This document shows, piece by piece, positions 54,865 through 64,000 of a stretch of 64,000 bases of DNA (its first letter is position 1; every line of letters begins with the position of its first letter). A program made the position numbers and the translations under genes. Below the pieces are notes generated by a model. The model saw only the letters and a program-made list of their open reading frames with translations, made no database searches and was not told the origin of the DNA. Origin of the DNA: Ectobius pallidus (lineage: Eukaryota; Arthropoda; Insecta; Blattodea; Ectobiidae); the NCBI GenBank assembly GCA_964059195.1, contig CAXKWD010000008.1, positions 49,208,502 to 49,272,501 of the forward strand, given 5' to 3'.

Positions 54865-55505
54865 TACTGAATAAAATGCTTTTTTTGAAATCGATGAATC
54901 TATGTACAGTGTCAGATTGTACTCGTCTGTTTTTCCATGATCTGGTTTACTGTTTGGAGATAGTCGGCTGGGCTGAAACTGGATCGGAAGCCAGCCTGCT
55001 CATTTGACTGGTTTTCATTGAGTGTCTTTGTCAGTCTTCTGGTTATTATTTTTGAAAAGAGTTTATACAGGTTTGACATTAGGCTTATAGGCCTGTAGTT
55101 GTTTAAATCGTCTTTGGGGCCTTTCTTGTGTAAGAGTATGATTGTGTTTAGTTTCCATTGTTCGGGAATTAATTCAGTCTCTAGTATTTTGTTAAATATT
55201 GTTGTGATTGGGTGAGTTAGAAGCTCAGACTCGTATTTTATGTATTCATTCCATATCCCATCTTCTCCGGGCATCTTTCCATTTTTTAGTTCTTCTATTG
55301 CGCTTCTCACTTCGCTCTGTAGAATTGGATGGATTTTGTCATTGAGATGTTCAGTATCTTCCCGCATCTTTCGAGCTGGTGTGATGCTTGTGTACAAGGA
55401 TTCGTAGTAGCTTGTTTCCTCTGTAATGATGTCGCTTCTTGATATCGTGGGCTCACCGGATTGTTTCCTCGTTCCTAAAATCAATTGTTTTAGATATATA
55501 AGCAT
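54865..55505 (-). pseudogene. RTE-like LINE, N-terminal RT
   Basis: Minus strand includes ILQSEVRSAIEELKNGKMPG, EDGIWNEYIKYESELL, IPEQWKLNTIILLHKKGPKD, NNYRPISLMSNLYKLFSKII and NEQAGFRSSFSPADYLQTVN, then FKKAFYSVEHT up to the hAT insertion. These are RT motifs 0-3. The frame is open except at insertion points. Confidence 0.9.
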
Positions 55506-55540
55506 TCATGAACCACAGATTATTGTCTCTGTTGGACATT

Positions 55541-55804
55541 ACATGAGAATATTATAGGAGAAAAATTCCTCCGACACTGGGACTTGAACCCAGGACCTTT
55601 GGCTATTCGCGCCAATGCTCTACCAACTGAGCTAAGCCGGAGTTCAATTCACAGTGCCAGATGGAATCTCTCTCCTATGATTGATTGCCTTAATAGTCTA
55701 CCTCACAGACAGACAAGTTATGTCATATGCAGTACTGTGAGGAACACTAATCAGTGATTTTTGTGACCGGGCTCCCACTGTTATTGTACAGTTAACATTC
55801 AAGA
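55541..55804 (-). repeat. tRNA-derived repeat flanked by a ~50-bp duplication
   Basis: tagatatataagcattcatg and following bases (55491-55540) recur at 55805-55854 with one mismatch. The insert interrupts RTE coding sequence, and one copy of the 50 bp belongs to the RTE. On the minus strand ~163 bp precede the tRNA-like part (55641-55570) and ~29 bp follow. tctcctat occurs on both sides of the tRNA-like part. A 50-bp duplication is much longer than usual for LINE-driven insertion. Confidence 0.8.
55570..55641 (-). tRNA. tRNA-like sequence, anticodon position would read GAA
   Basis: 72-nt cloverleaf: tccggct/tgtcgga acceptor with one mismatch; D arm gctc...gagc; anticodon stem ttggc/gccaa; T arm ctggg-ttcaagt-cccag. 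The loop gcgaata lacks U33, so a working tRNA-Phe is unlikely. It has good A and B boxes. Confidence 0.55.
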
Positions 55805-55854
55805 TAGATATATAAGCATTCATGAACCACAGGTTATTGTCTCTGTTGGACATT

Positions 55855-56640
55855 CATTGTTCTAGCATATTCTCATCCATTGTTTTCCTTTATTTAGAGT
55901 AGGCCTACTTCTTGCTTTCTTTAATGATTTAGTGTTTTCAAGTATCTGTGCCCTACTTGCGGATGTCCATGCACAGCGCTCTCTTCGTTGCTTTGTCCAT
56001 TTCCCTATAGTCTGCCTGTTTCTCTGCGCTATCAAATCTTGAGTATTGATGACTCTCTCTTTGTATTAAGAGTGCCTGCATATGTTCTTTTAGTATGCAT
56101 TTGTGTTTCTTTTTGTTTATCGTAGTAGCTGCGTTTTGGCCAGCATGAATAATAGCTTGTTCCAGTGGTACATTTCCAGGGTTTCACACTCTGGATCAAT
56201 GGTTTCTTGCAATAGTATGTTCTGTAGTTGTGTGTGGAATGTGATTTTGTCAAACATCTCTATATGTCGTCTTGCAGGTTTGATGTGGTGTGGTCTTTGT
56301 TTTTTGAGGTTTATTATTGCACGGACCATTCTGTGGTCGGTACTAAATTTCATCTTTTGTACAACACGAATATCTCTTACGTCTCCCAGTATGTGATCTA
56401 TTTCATTGAAAGTTTTTCCATCTGGAGAGCGCCATGTCCATCTTGTGTGTGGCTTCTTTCTGAAGAAGGTGCTCAATACCTTCATGTGCAAATTGAACCA
56501 ATCTCTTTCCCCTGTCATTTCTTTCTCCGTATCAGTGTGCGCCAACTGTCCGTTTGTCTCCAGTTTCTCTCCAGTCTACTTTACTGTTAAAGTCTCCCAT
56601 GATGATATTATGGGGTGATTTATATTTGTCCAAGCAGTAA
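55855..56640 (-). pseudogene. RTE-like LINE, endonuclease C-terminal part
   Basis: Minus strand has NIIMGDFNSKVDWRETGDKR (endonuclease GDFN motif) near 56600, KKPHTRWTWRSPDGKTFNEI and DHILGDVRDIRVVQKMKFST, then DHRMVRAI. These are AP-endonuclease domain motifs. A basic linker leads to RT. The 5' end is truncated near 56640 and frameshifts are present. Confidence 0.85.
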
Positions 56641-57208
56641 AGGTAAGCCACCCAAATATATTTTTACAACTAAAGTACTGCCCTGACAAACTTAACATCA
56701 TTTTACTCATTATACTAGTACATTTTACAAACAGACAGTGGCTTCATATATGTCTCTTTGAGTTGTGTAGGTAAAAAAAAAGAGAGAAAATTAAACAGTT
56801 TCGTTAATTTCCCTCTCCCAATAAAGAGAGATAGCTCTATGGAGAACCAGCCCTCCTAAAAAGCAATGGGTCACGTAATTTAGGTTAAGTTGCCAGTCCA
56901 TCATATTCTTGTAAACTACTGTCACAACTTTATTATAATAATTTTAAAGCATATCATCCTTTTGTAATACGCATACTGTCCCTTAATGTGAGCTATTGAC
57001 TCATTAAGATCTTTGTTAAATAAATAAGATAAATATAGATAAATTAAATTATACTGCAAGTTCAAAAGAATTCACTATGTGGTTCCTTAATCCTTATTAG
57101 CTTACATGTTTGAAAATGAAAGTAATATAATAAGTTAAGATCTGGTATGCTGCAAAACTAAAGGGGGGAAGCCCCCACAGCCCTTCCCCTGGGCCTGCAA
57201 ATGAAGGG
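56641..57208. other. Gap, nothing recognised
   Basis: Includes a gagagaaaatt-rich stretch and an AT-rich part. No coding signal. Confidence 0.5.
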
Positions 57209-57349
57209 AAGAGACCACTTGGAAGACCTAGACATAGGTGGGAGAACAATATTAGGACAGATTTAAGGGAAGTACAAGTTGCAAGAGATGCTTGGATGGA
57301 GTTAGCACAGGATAAGCACAGGATAGGGTTGAATGGCAGACTCAGGTAA
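57209..57349 (+). pseudogene. LINE C-terminal fragment
   Basis: 47 codons ending in TAA: KRPLGRPRHRWENNIRTDLR then EVQVARDAWMELAQDKHR and GLNGRLR. The GRP(R/K)RW..N.R.DL..V...ARDW..LAQD pattern is the conserved C-terminus of several insect LINEs. There is no start and no other part of the protein nearby. Confidence 0.75.
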
Positions 57350-58122
57350 ATGCAGAAATGAACCTTCGCTTTCCATAAAATAGATCATATTTCTTTAGCT
57401 TGTTTAGAAATGGTCTACTGCCATTGAGTAAGAAAGTTGTTAGTTACAAAACCATTTGTGTGGTTCCCATACCTTTCTAAAGTTATCTTATTAATAGGGC
57501 TGGGAAGATCAGGCATTTATTTTGGTAAAATAGGCAGACAGAAAGGCACTTAAAATAACGAAAACAGACAGTAATATGATTTTAAAAAGGCATTTTTTAA
57601 AAGTCAAAACAGAGAGTAATCCCAATCTTTATTAATGAAAGTAGCTGAGTTATCTAAGATACTATTTATTTATTATGTACAATACTTATCTTACTTTTCT
57701 TGATTACAAGCAAGAAGATGTTTTTTCAAGGTGTCATCTGTCATAGTCAGTCACCTGACAGAGAGAACGTTTTTCATGATTTATTAGGAACAAGGACCCC
57801 AATAAATATTTCTGTGACGTGAAAGTGTCATTTCATTATTTGTGTAACATTCTTTTCACTTTCATACATTGAAATTCTTTAAGTGCCTTTTAAAATGTTT
57901 AAATAATCACAGAAATAGCCACAGCAATCCAAAACTGGCAAAAAAGAAGGCTTTAAACTTTCAAATAGGAAACAGAAGCCAAAATAATAAAAAAAAAGCA
58001 AAATAAAAACTGACCTTACCATCCTTAAATGTATGGAAACATGTTTACCGGTATCTCTATTGAACTGTTTACCATACTTACTTACTTTTGCATGCATTTC
58101 CACTTTCAGCAGTTGCCTGTTC
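57350..58122. other. Gap, nothing recognised
   Basis: AT-rich; the short frames are unsupported. Confidence 0.5.
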
Positions 58123-58216
<94 letters not shown>

Positions 58217-58283
58217 TTATTGCCAATAGAACTTGAAAATACAAGTTTTCTGACATTGTCAAAATTATATCTAATTACATAGA
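58123..58283 (-). repeat. (AAT)n microsatellite and short element tail
   Basis: About 94 bp of (AAT)n with one interruption at 58160. It is followed by gccaatagaacttgaaaata and tttctgacattgtcaa, which match the complement of 923-970. So the microsatellite is the ATT tail of a minus-strand short element. The long N and I runs in translated frames are artefacts. Confidence 0.8.
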
Positions 58284-58945
58284 CATCAGTCTTTAGACTA
58301 CAAAAGAGAATCGTTAGAATAATAATCGGAGCAAACAGAAATGATACGTGTAGACCAATATGTCAGGATTTACATATCATGCCTCTGCCATCTCTTTACA
58401 TGTATGAACTTCTGCTACATGTCAAAAAACACATGGAGGATTTTAAAAAAATCGAAGCAATCCATAATCACAATACTAGACACAAAACCAACCTATCTAT
58501 ATCTTCTCATAGTAGCCTACATCCTTATTCCAGAAAGGAGTAATTTACACTGGAATCAATCTATTCAACAAACTACCTCACCATTTGAAAAACATACATT
58601 GTGCAAATAAATTCAAGATATCACTGAAAACGTTTTTTAATAATGCATGTTTTTATAGTATTGAGGAATACTGCAATCATGTCCATATTACTCACTAAGT
58701 CATACTCACAACTCCATCAGAGACTCAGCAATTAAATATCTAAAGTTTTGCATTTTGTAATATGTATTATTAGGTGTACTATTTGTAGATAATTGTATTA
58801 TTATGTGTACTAGTTCTAGATCTCTGTATTATTTATAGATTATTGTATTATTCTCTTCTGTATTGGGTCGAGTATCTCGATCTACACTGTCCCATATCAA
58901 TGTATATTGATCACGTAGGACGTAAATAAATAGAAATAAAAATGA
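58284..58945 (+). mobile_element. 3' end of the 28366-31127 LINE family
   Basis: Plus-strand copy of the same family: RLQKRIVRIIIGANRNDTCR, HIMPLPSLYMYELLLHVKKH and a 3' UTR ending gtaggacgtaaataaatag. It lacks the MITE present in the other copy. It is severely 5'-truncated and has stops. Confidence 0.9.
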
Positions 58946-58949
58946 AATT

Positions 58950-61165
58950 CCTTAAGCTTATACAGAGGCATGCTTAACAAGTAGCCTACTGCTTTAACAC
59001 GGATTTAAATCTTGTTCCTTGGAGTGTTTTTATGTCTCCAGGCAGCTTGTTATATAGTCCTATTCCAGTTGTGTACGGATCTTTTTCATTGATTCTTTAT
59101 TATACCGTAAACGGTGTAGATCTAATTTTCTTCTTGTGTTGTAAGTATGAATGTCTTGATTGCTCTTGTTCCTTCCACTATACCTGATTAGCAAAATCAC
59201 TCTATATACATACAATGAATAAACAGTAAATATTTTAATATATTACGTGGGATTTTTTACAGTGAAGTAGTAAACAACCGACCATATATTACATTAGTAA
59301 ATATCTTCTCAGTTTTGAAAACATCCCTACATGAGTCCCTGTTTTTTAGTTTATACATTTGTCTTAAACACTTTTTTTGCAATATTAGGATTCTACTTAG
59401 TTCCCCACTATTTCAGCCTCCCAAACTTCTATGCCATACAGTATATGTGGAAAGATAAGTCCATAGTACACCAGTCTTAGTTCAGGAATGTCTGCAATTT
59501 TTGACATTTGTCTTATCACATAGGCCTAGAACCCTTTAGGCCTACTTATATTTTTGCACACATTTTGTACATCTTCCCTCCATGTCAGATATTTATCTAT
59601 GTAGATCCCTAGAAATTTATGGCTGTAGTCTTCTTGGGCTGTGACACTCATGGAGTTTAATTGAAATGAGGTATTCCTATTTAATTTACTTAATTCGAAT
59701 TTAATGATACTTGTCTTGTTAGGGTTACTTGCAAGCTGTATTGAATTAAAATATTCATGAATACTATCAGACTGAGCAGTAGTGATTGCCTGTAGTATGT
59801 TGTCATCCTCTACACTGCAGATTATTGAAGTATCATCAGCATAGCTAATAATCTTACACATATCCAATGGTTTAATGTCGTTAATGTATAGTATAAAGAG
59901 AAGAGCTCCCAGAACAGACCCTTGTGGAACCCCGTTTTTTACAATTCCCTTTTCTGATTTTATTTTTGTGACTCTTCCTTCATTCTTGAATTTTATTTCT
60001 GTGTACTGAATCCTATTTTCTAAGTAGGAAGCAAGTAGGTTTCTAACCTTTCCCCTCATACCATAGTTTTCCACCTTATCCAGCAATTTATTGTGATTTA
60101 CACAATCAAATGCTTTGGACAAATCCACAAATAGTCCAACCACTTTTTCCCCTTTGTCTAACTTGTCCAGTACTATATGTATGAATTCTGTTATTGCAGT
60201 AATAGTTGATCTGTTAGATCTGAATCCATGTTGGCTATCATTTAGACAGTTATTGGCAACTAAGAATTTTATCGTTCTATTTAGCAAGACTTTTTCAAAC
60301 AATTTTGCTATGATGGAGGTCAATGTTATTGGCCTGTAGTTATTTCAATCTTCCTTGCATCCTTTCTTGTACACAGGAATGACAGTGCTTAATTTGAGGC
60401 AGTTTGGAAATATACCTTTGTTCATTGATTCGTTTATTAAATATGTAAGCAGTTTACTTAATTCTACCTGACATTGCTTTAATAGTGCAGCTGTTATACC
60501 ATCCCACCCACTAGATTTCTTATTTTTCATCCCCTTTATTATATTGGTTAGTTCTTCTGGGGTTGTCTCGTACAAGTACATAGAGTTGGAAGTGCCATTA
60601 TTTGTACATATGACATTATGGGTAGTTCTATTTGTGTTTATTGAATCAGCTACATTTAAGAAATGATTGTTAAGTATATTTGCCACGTTTGTAGGTTGCC
60701 TTTCTACTTTGCCATTAACCCTTAAGCTAATGTTTTCAATATTGGTACTACCTTCTTCTCTTCTTGTACCTGTACTGCTTATAATACTCCATACTGTCTT
60801 TGCTATGTTATCTGATTGAGTTAGGTTTTCCTTGCAGGATTGATATTTCAGATTTATTAAGGCTCTATTGTATTCATCTTTGAGTATTCTGTATTTGTTT
60901 TTATAGTAGTTAGCTTTACTTGATTTATGTAACTCATACATATCCTTCATTTTTCCCTCAGAGCTATGATTTTTTTGGAAGTTTTATCTTCTTTGCATGT
61001 ATGCCTAATTTTGAAGTTTTTTGTACTACCGGGCAGCAAGAATCAAAGTATCCCATAAATGCCTTATAAAAGGTTTCCCACTTATCATTTACTGTATCCG
61101 CTTCTCTGACCCCATCCCATGTTTCCTGTTCAAGATGTTCTTTTAATGTTCTTATAATAGTTTTT
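58950..61165 (-). pseudogene. LINE (CR1/Jockey-like), 5'-truncated
   Basis: Minus strand: an upstream part with LKEHLEQETWDGVREADTVN; frame 60950-60345 with IKGMKNKKSSGWDGI and LSTVIPVYKKGCKED; one TGA; then the same frame 60323-59526. This has NNYRPITLTSIIAKLFEKVL, DLSKAFDCVNHNKLLDKVEN, GVPQGSVLGALLFILYINDI, catalytic SYADDTSII and KFLGIYIDKYLTW. C-terminal words (YYGLIFPYILYGIEVW, HTYNTRRKLDLH) continue to ~58960 with frameshifts. The long open frames suggest moderate age. It ends adjacent to the plus-strand LINE tail at 58945. Confidence 0.88.
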
Positions 61166-61169
61166 TGGC

Positions 61170-62140
61170 TATTTCGTCTTCACTCATTCTCATAAGATGA
61201 CCAAGCCATCTTATTCTTCCTGCTTTCATTATGGCGACTATATCTGGTTCTTTGAATAGCTGATGTAGTTCATGACTGAACCTTCTACGCCATACTCCTC
61301 CCTCTTTTACCGCCCCATATATTCATCTCAGGATCTTCCTTTCGAACAATCCTAGAGAATATTCTTCTCTTTTTGTCAGGGTCCAGGTTTCTGCACCATA
61401 CATCAACACTGGTTTTATTATTTAATTTGATCCTGCAAGGGACGTTCCTTGCTTTTAACAGGTTTGCTAGTCCGAAATAGCTCTTGTTAGCTGCTATCAA
61501 TCTGGCACTTATTTCACTATTTATGCTATTATTGTCTATTAATACTGACCCCAAGTATTTAAATGGTTTGACCCTATCAAACGTAAATTCCTGTATGTTA
61601 AGCTCACTTGGTATTGAAATTCTGGAGTACCCACTAAACATATATTTGGTTTTCTCTTGATTGACCACTAATCCAATTTGTCCTGCATCTCACTCAGTCT
61701 CTCGAATTCATTTCTCGGACTCGTAATATTTCTACTAATGATGACAACATCATCATGTTATACTCATTGACTTTTCTAGTATCTGCCTAATTGCAAAAAT
61801 CTGGTTGACTGTTGATTTCCCTGGCTTGAATCCACTCTGATACGTCCCGATGTTTTTCACAACATAGGGCTTCAGTCTTTATTTAATATTTTTGCAAAGA
61901 TCTTATAAGCAATATTTAGTAGTGTAATGCCTCTATAGTTTGCGCATATAAGCCTATCTCCCTTCTTGTGTATTGGACATATTACCCCTTCCCTCCATGC
62001 CATTGGTACAGTGAGTCCCATGCAAGAGTTGGCCAATGATGCAGTTCCTGCAGCTCCAACTCCCGAGCGATTGGGTGAAATATCTACACTAATAAAGCCA
62101 CGATCAGTGTAATGATTCAGGTTCTCACATTTACAGTTAA
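61170..62140 (-). pseudogene. Second LINE family, RT fragments
   Basis: Minus strand: [38 protein letters not shown] (RT motifs 1-2) at 62020-61875. After a gap come NQEKTKYMFSGYSRI, VKPFKYLGSVLIDNNSINSE and SARLIAANKSYFGLANLLKA, then a frame change to AETWTLTKREE, FERKILR and GRIRWLGHLMRMSEDE at ~61170. The catalytic YADD region is not visible and was probably deleted. It joins the next LINE directly at gccaaaaaac near 61170. Confidence 0.8.
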
Positions 62141-62700
62141 AATTAGAATGAAAATAAACACGTATCTCATCACAAGAGATGTTGGGAATGTTCTCCTCTT
62201 GCATCCACACAATACTGGCACCTTTTTAGGAAATTTTCATTCACACGCATAAGTTCAGCTTCCGAGAGAGAGTTCATTTCTCTTGTGATAGGCCTATGTG
62301 ATATTGTCTTGAAGTTCTTCTAACAGTATGTGAATATTATTTATGGGGAAACTTGAAAAATTATTTTTTCTCATTTTAAATGCCCATGGATACAATCCCT
62401 GAGCATCATGCTCACATTGGGACATGGCAATGGTACAAGATATGTATGATACAATGCAAGAATACATATGATATCTGTTTACAATACAATATGATACAAA
62501 ATTTACAATGATTTACACAATTAACAAACATATTCTATTCTAGAACATTCTACATCTTAACTAACATATCTATAGCTTATCATAGCAGGCTGCTATTTAC
62601 ACTAAGAGATAAATTTTCTCTAGCAGTATAGAATATTACTGTGTCAAACCACAGTTATAGTTACAGTCCTTCACTTCCAACTTACATATCGGTATGGGGA
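62141..62700. other. Unassigned region and LINE 3' UTR
   Basis: 62141-62215 continues an open frame upstream of the RT fragment ([20 protein letters not shown]) that does not look like LINE protein. 62340-62700 is probably the 3' UTR of the LINE that follows. No other feature. Confidence 0.4.
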
Positions 62701-64000
62701 ATAGTGTAATACCAAGTTTTAATCTGAGCAGTCTAATTTCTTAAGTTGTTTCAGTTTTATAGCTTTTCCACAGATATTTTTTTTTACTTCTTTCTTGTAG
62801 TTATTTGTGCTTTTACATAGTTTAGTTTCGTTGGGCAGTAGATTATATAGCTGGACACATCTTCGAATTATATTTTTGGTCCCAAATCGTGTCGTTGAGA
62901 TTGAGAGTGTATGGATATTATGTGGACATTTTAAGTTGTGATTATGGATCTCCGGACAATTAAGTAGTGAGATGTTGCTATGTGTTTTATGATTTATGAT
63001 TTTATAAATTAGTATTAGACAAGCGTTGTCTATTTCTAAGTGTAGAGGTAAAATGTTTAGTGACAAATACATTGAGTGACAGTTATACTGGAATGGAAGG
63101 TTAAAAATAAGGTTCGTAGTGATCTGTTTTGTAATATTTCAAGTCGTCTTAAAAATGTGTTATTACATGAGGACCAGATGACATTCATATACGATAGCCT
63201 AGAGTGTATGAAGGCATAATATAAGTTTTTGCATATGTTGTCAGGTAGATTTAGATATTTCTCTCTATGGAAAATTGATATTATAGGTAATAGCTTATTA
63301 CTGATGTTGGTAACATGCATGTTCCAGCTAAGACATGAGTCCAGTACTAGTCCTACATATTTATAGGAAGTAACGATTTCGACTTTATTTGATCCTAATG
63401 TTAGATGTAGGGTAATTTAGAAGTGTGTAGGTGAGAATGAAAGAGCATGCCTTTTGTTTTCTCTGCATTAATTGAAAGCCTGTTGAGATACATCCAGAGT
63501 ATTATTTTGTTAATATCCTGTTGCATTGCTATTATTACATCACTTTCCGTTTTTTCTTTATACAATATAGCAGTGTCATCGGCATAAAGCTTAATGGTAC
63601 AGACATCGTATTATATCTCTGCCGGTCTGTCAAGTGACTTATTTCCTGGTAGGAGAAGAGATTCTACTAGTGTGCACAAAAACATATCTTAAATTTACAA
63701 CGGGCAGCAGATTTGAGCTCGGACAAACAATGACTAGAAAGGGAACTGGATGTCTTTTGTATTGGAATACACGGACTACCTGATCCTTGTAACAAAATTC
63801 CAACGGTCGGTGAGAGGCACAGATATAAAATGACAGCTGTACCTTTCAAGTTTATGTATGGTAACTGATATCATTAATATATATTATGAACAATAACGGA
63901 CCTAAAATGGACCCTTGTGGGACACCTATGGTTACACTTGCTATAGTACTGTTGGTATTATTTATTCTGGTGTATTATTGTCTATTAGTAAGGTAGCTTT
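62701..64000 (-). pseudogene. Third LINE family (CR1/Jockey-like), runs off the window
   Basis: Minus strand from the window end: [20 protein letters not shown] near 63930-63870, an inserted ~228 bp, then TIKLYADDTAILYKEKTESD near 63590. Next are NRLSINAEKTKGMLF, HREKYLNLPDNICKNLYYAF, HSRLSYMNVIWSSCNNTFLR and the C-terminal STTRFGTKNIIRRCVQLYNL. Frameshifts are present. The upstream part lies outside the window. Confidence 0.85.
63637..63864. mobile_element. Small insertion in the third LINE
   Basis: About 228 bp separate the INDIS and SLDRPAE-like parts of the RT. The junction bases act(t/g) are shared on both sides, too short to call a target duplication. A 60-codon open frame lies inside on the minus strand but is unsupported. 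Confidence 0.45.

Larger units (their letters stand above)
38230..56640 (-). mobile_element. RTE-like LINE, split by at least four later insertions
   Basis: Minus-strand pieces read as one element: endonuclease (56640-55855), RT (55505-54857, 53584-53363, 39610-39462) and C-terminus (39021-38365). A 3' UTR follows, ending in (attc)n at 38252-38229. Interruptions are a tRNA-derived repeat, a hAT-like element, a Copia element (with Gypsy and other DNA), and a piggyBac-MITE piece. The protein order and words (GRPRKRW, LRFADDVV, SPDGKTFNEIDHIL) fit RTE-type LINEs. Confidence 0.88.

Noticed and set aside
55570..55641. Functional tRNA-Phe gene
   Set aside because: The U33 position is C and it lies in a repeat inserted in LINE coding sequence.
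58029..58282. Open frames with long Asn or Ile runs
   Set aside because: They are translations of the (AAT)n microsatellite in different frames.

Overview
This window is repeat-dominated arthropod, most likely insect, nuclear DNA. No bacterial-style gene organisation is visible. The evidence is a set of eukaryotic transposable elements (three BEL/Pao, one Ty3/Gypsy, one Ty1/Copia, several LINE families, a Penelope-like GIY-YIG element, mariner, hAT-like, piggyBac-like and Harbinger-like elements, and tRNA-derived repeats), one intron-flanked exon, and a short interstitial run of the insect telomere repeat (CCTAA)n at 31791-31817. I cannot name the species. A large-genome insect is an inference from the repeat load.

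Layout. 1-2138: a ~0.91 kb direct repeat, each copy with a tRNA-like sequence. 3180-3762: remnant of a DUF4817-type transposase. 4547-9024: truncated minus-strand BEL/Pao (BEL-1). 10295-18925: complete but mutated plus-strand BEL/Pao (BEL-2) with TSD attgc, holding two later insertions that each look like a solo LTR. 19167-24519: minus-strand BEL/Pao (BEL-3) whose long ORF has lost RT and RNase H in frame. 24816-26740: a DNA-transposon remnant holding a dead mariner. 26884-27123: the one convincing host-type exon. 27317-27699: a fold-back repeat. 27848-31177: hAT-like element containing a LINE that contains a Harbinger-like MITE. 32800-35900: plus-strand LINE containing a Penelope-like element and a DNA transposon that itself holds another. 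36217-36929: piggyBac-like MITE. 37361-38252: tRNA-derived short repeats.

38230-56640 is a nest built on one minus-strand RTE-like LINE. It was cut by a piece of the piggyBac-like MITE (39022-39461), a Copia element (39611-53362, TSD gttgt), a hAT-like element (53585-54856, 8-bp TSD gtgtgctc) and a tRNA-derived repeat flanked by an unusual ~50-bp duplication (55541-55804). The Copia interior is largely replaced by ~3 kb of unrelated DNA. That DNA carries a TATA promoter, a three-exon gene start with in-phase splice sites, and upstream arrays packed with TGACGTCA palindromes and other binding-site-like words. A young Ty3/Gypsy element (42082-51616, equal 937-bp LTRs, TSD ctac, apparently intact gag and pol) landed inside this segment.

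56641-64000 holds further minus-strand LINE fragments, a LINE C-terminus on the plus strand, and an (AAT)n microsatellite.

The only element that looks recently capable of mobility is the Gypsy. Its gag and pol are in one frame, separated by UGA CUA, a classic leaky-stop context. The most unusual item is the replaced Copia interior (40712-42081 plus 51621-53242), whose identity I could not assign.
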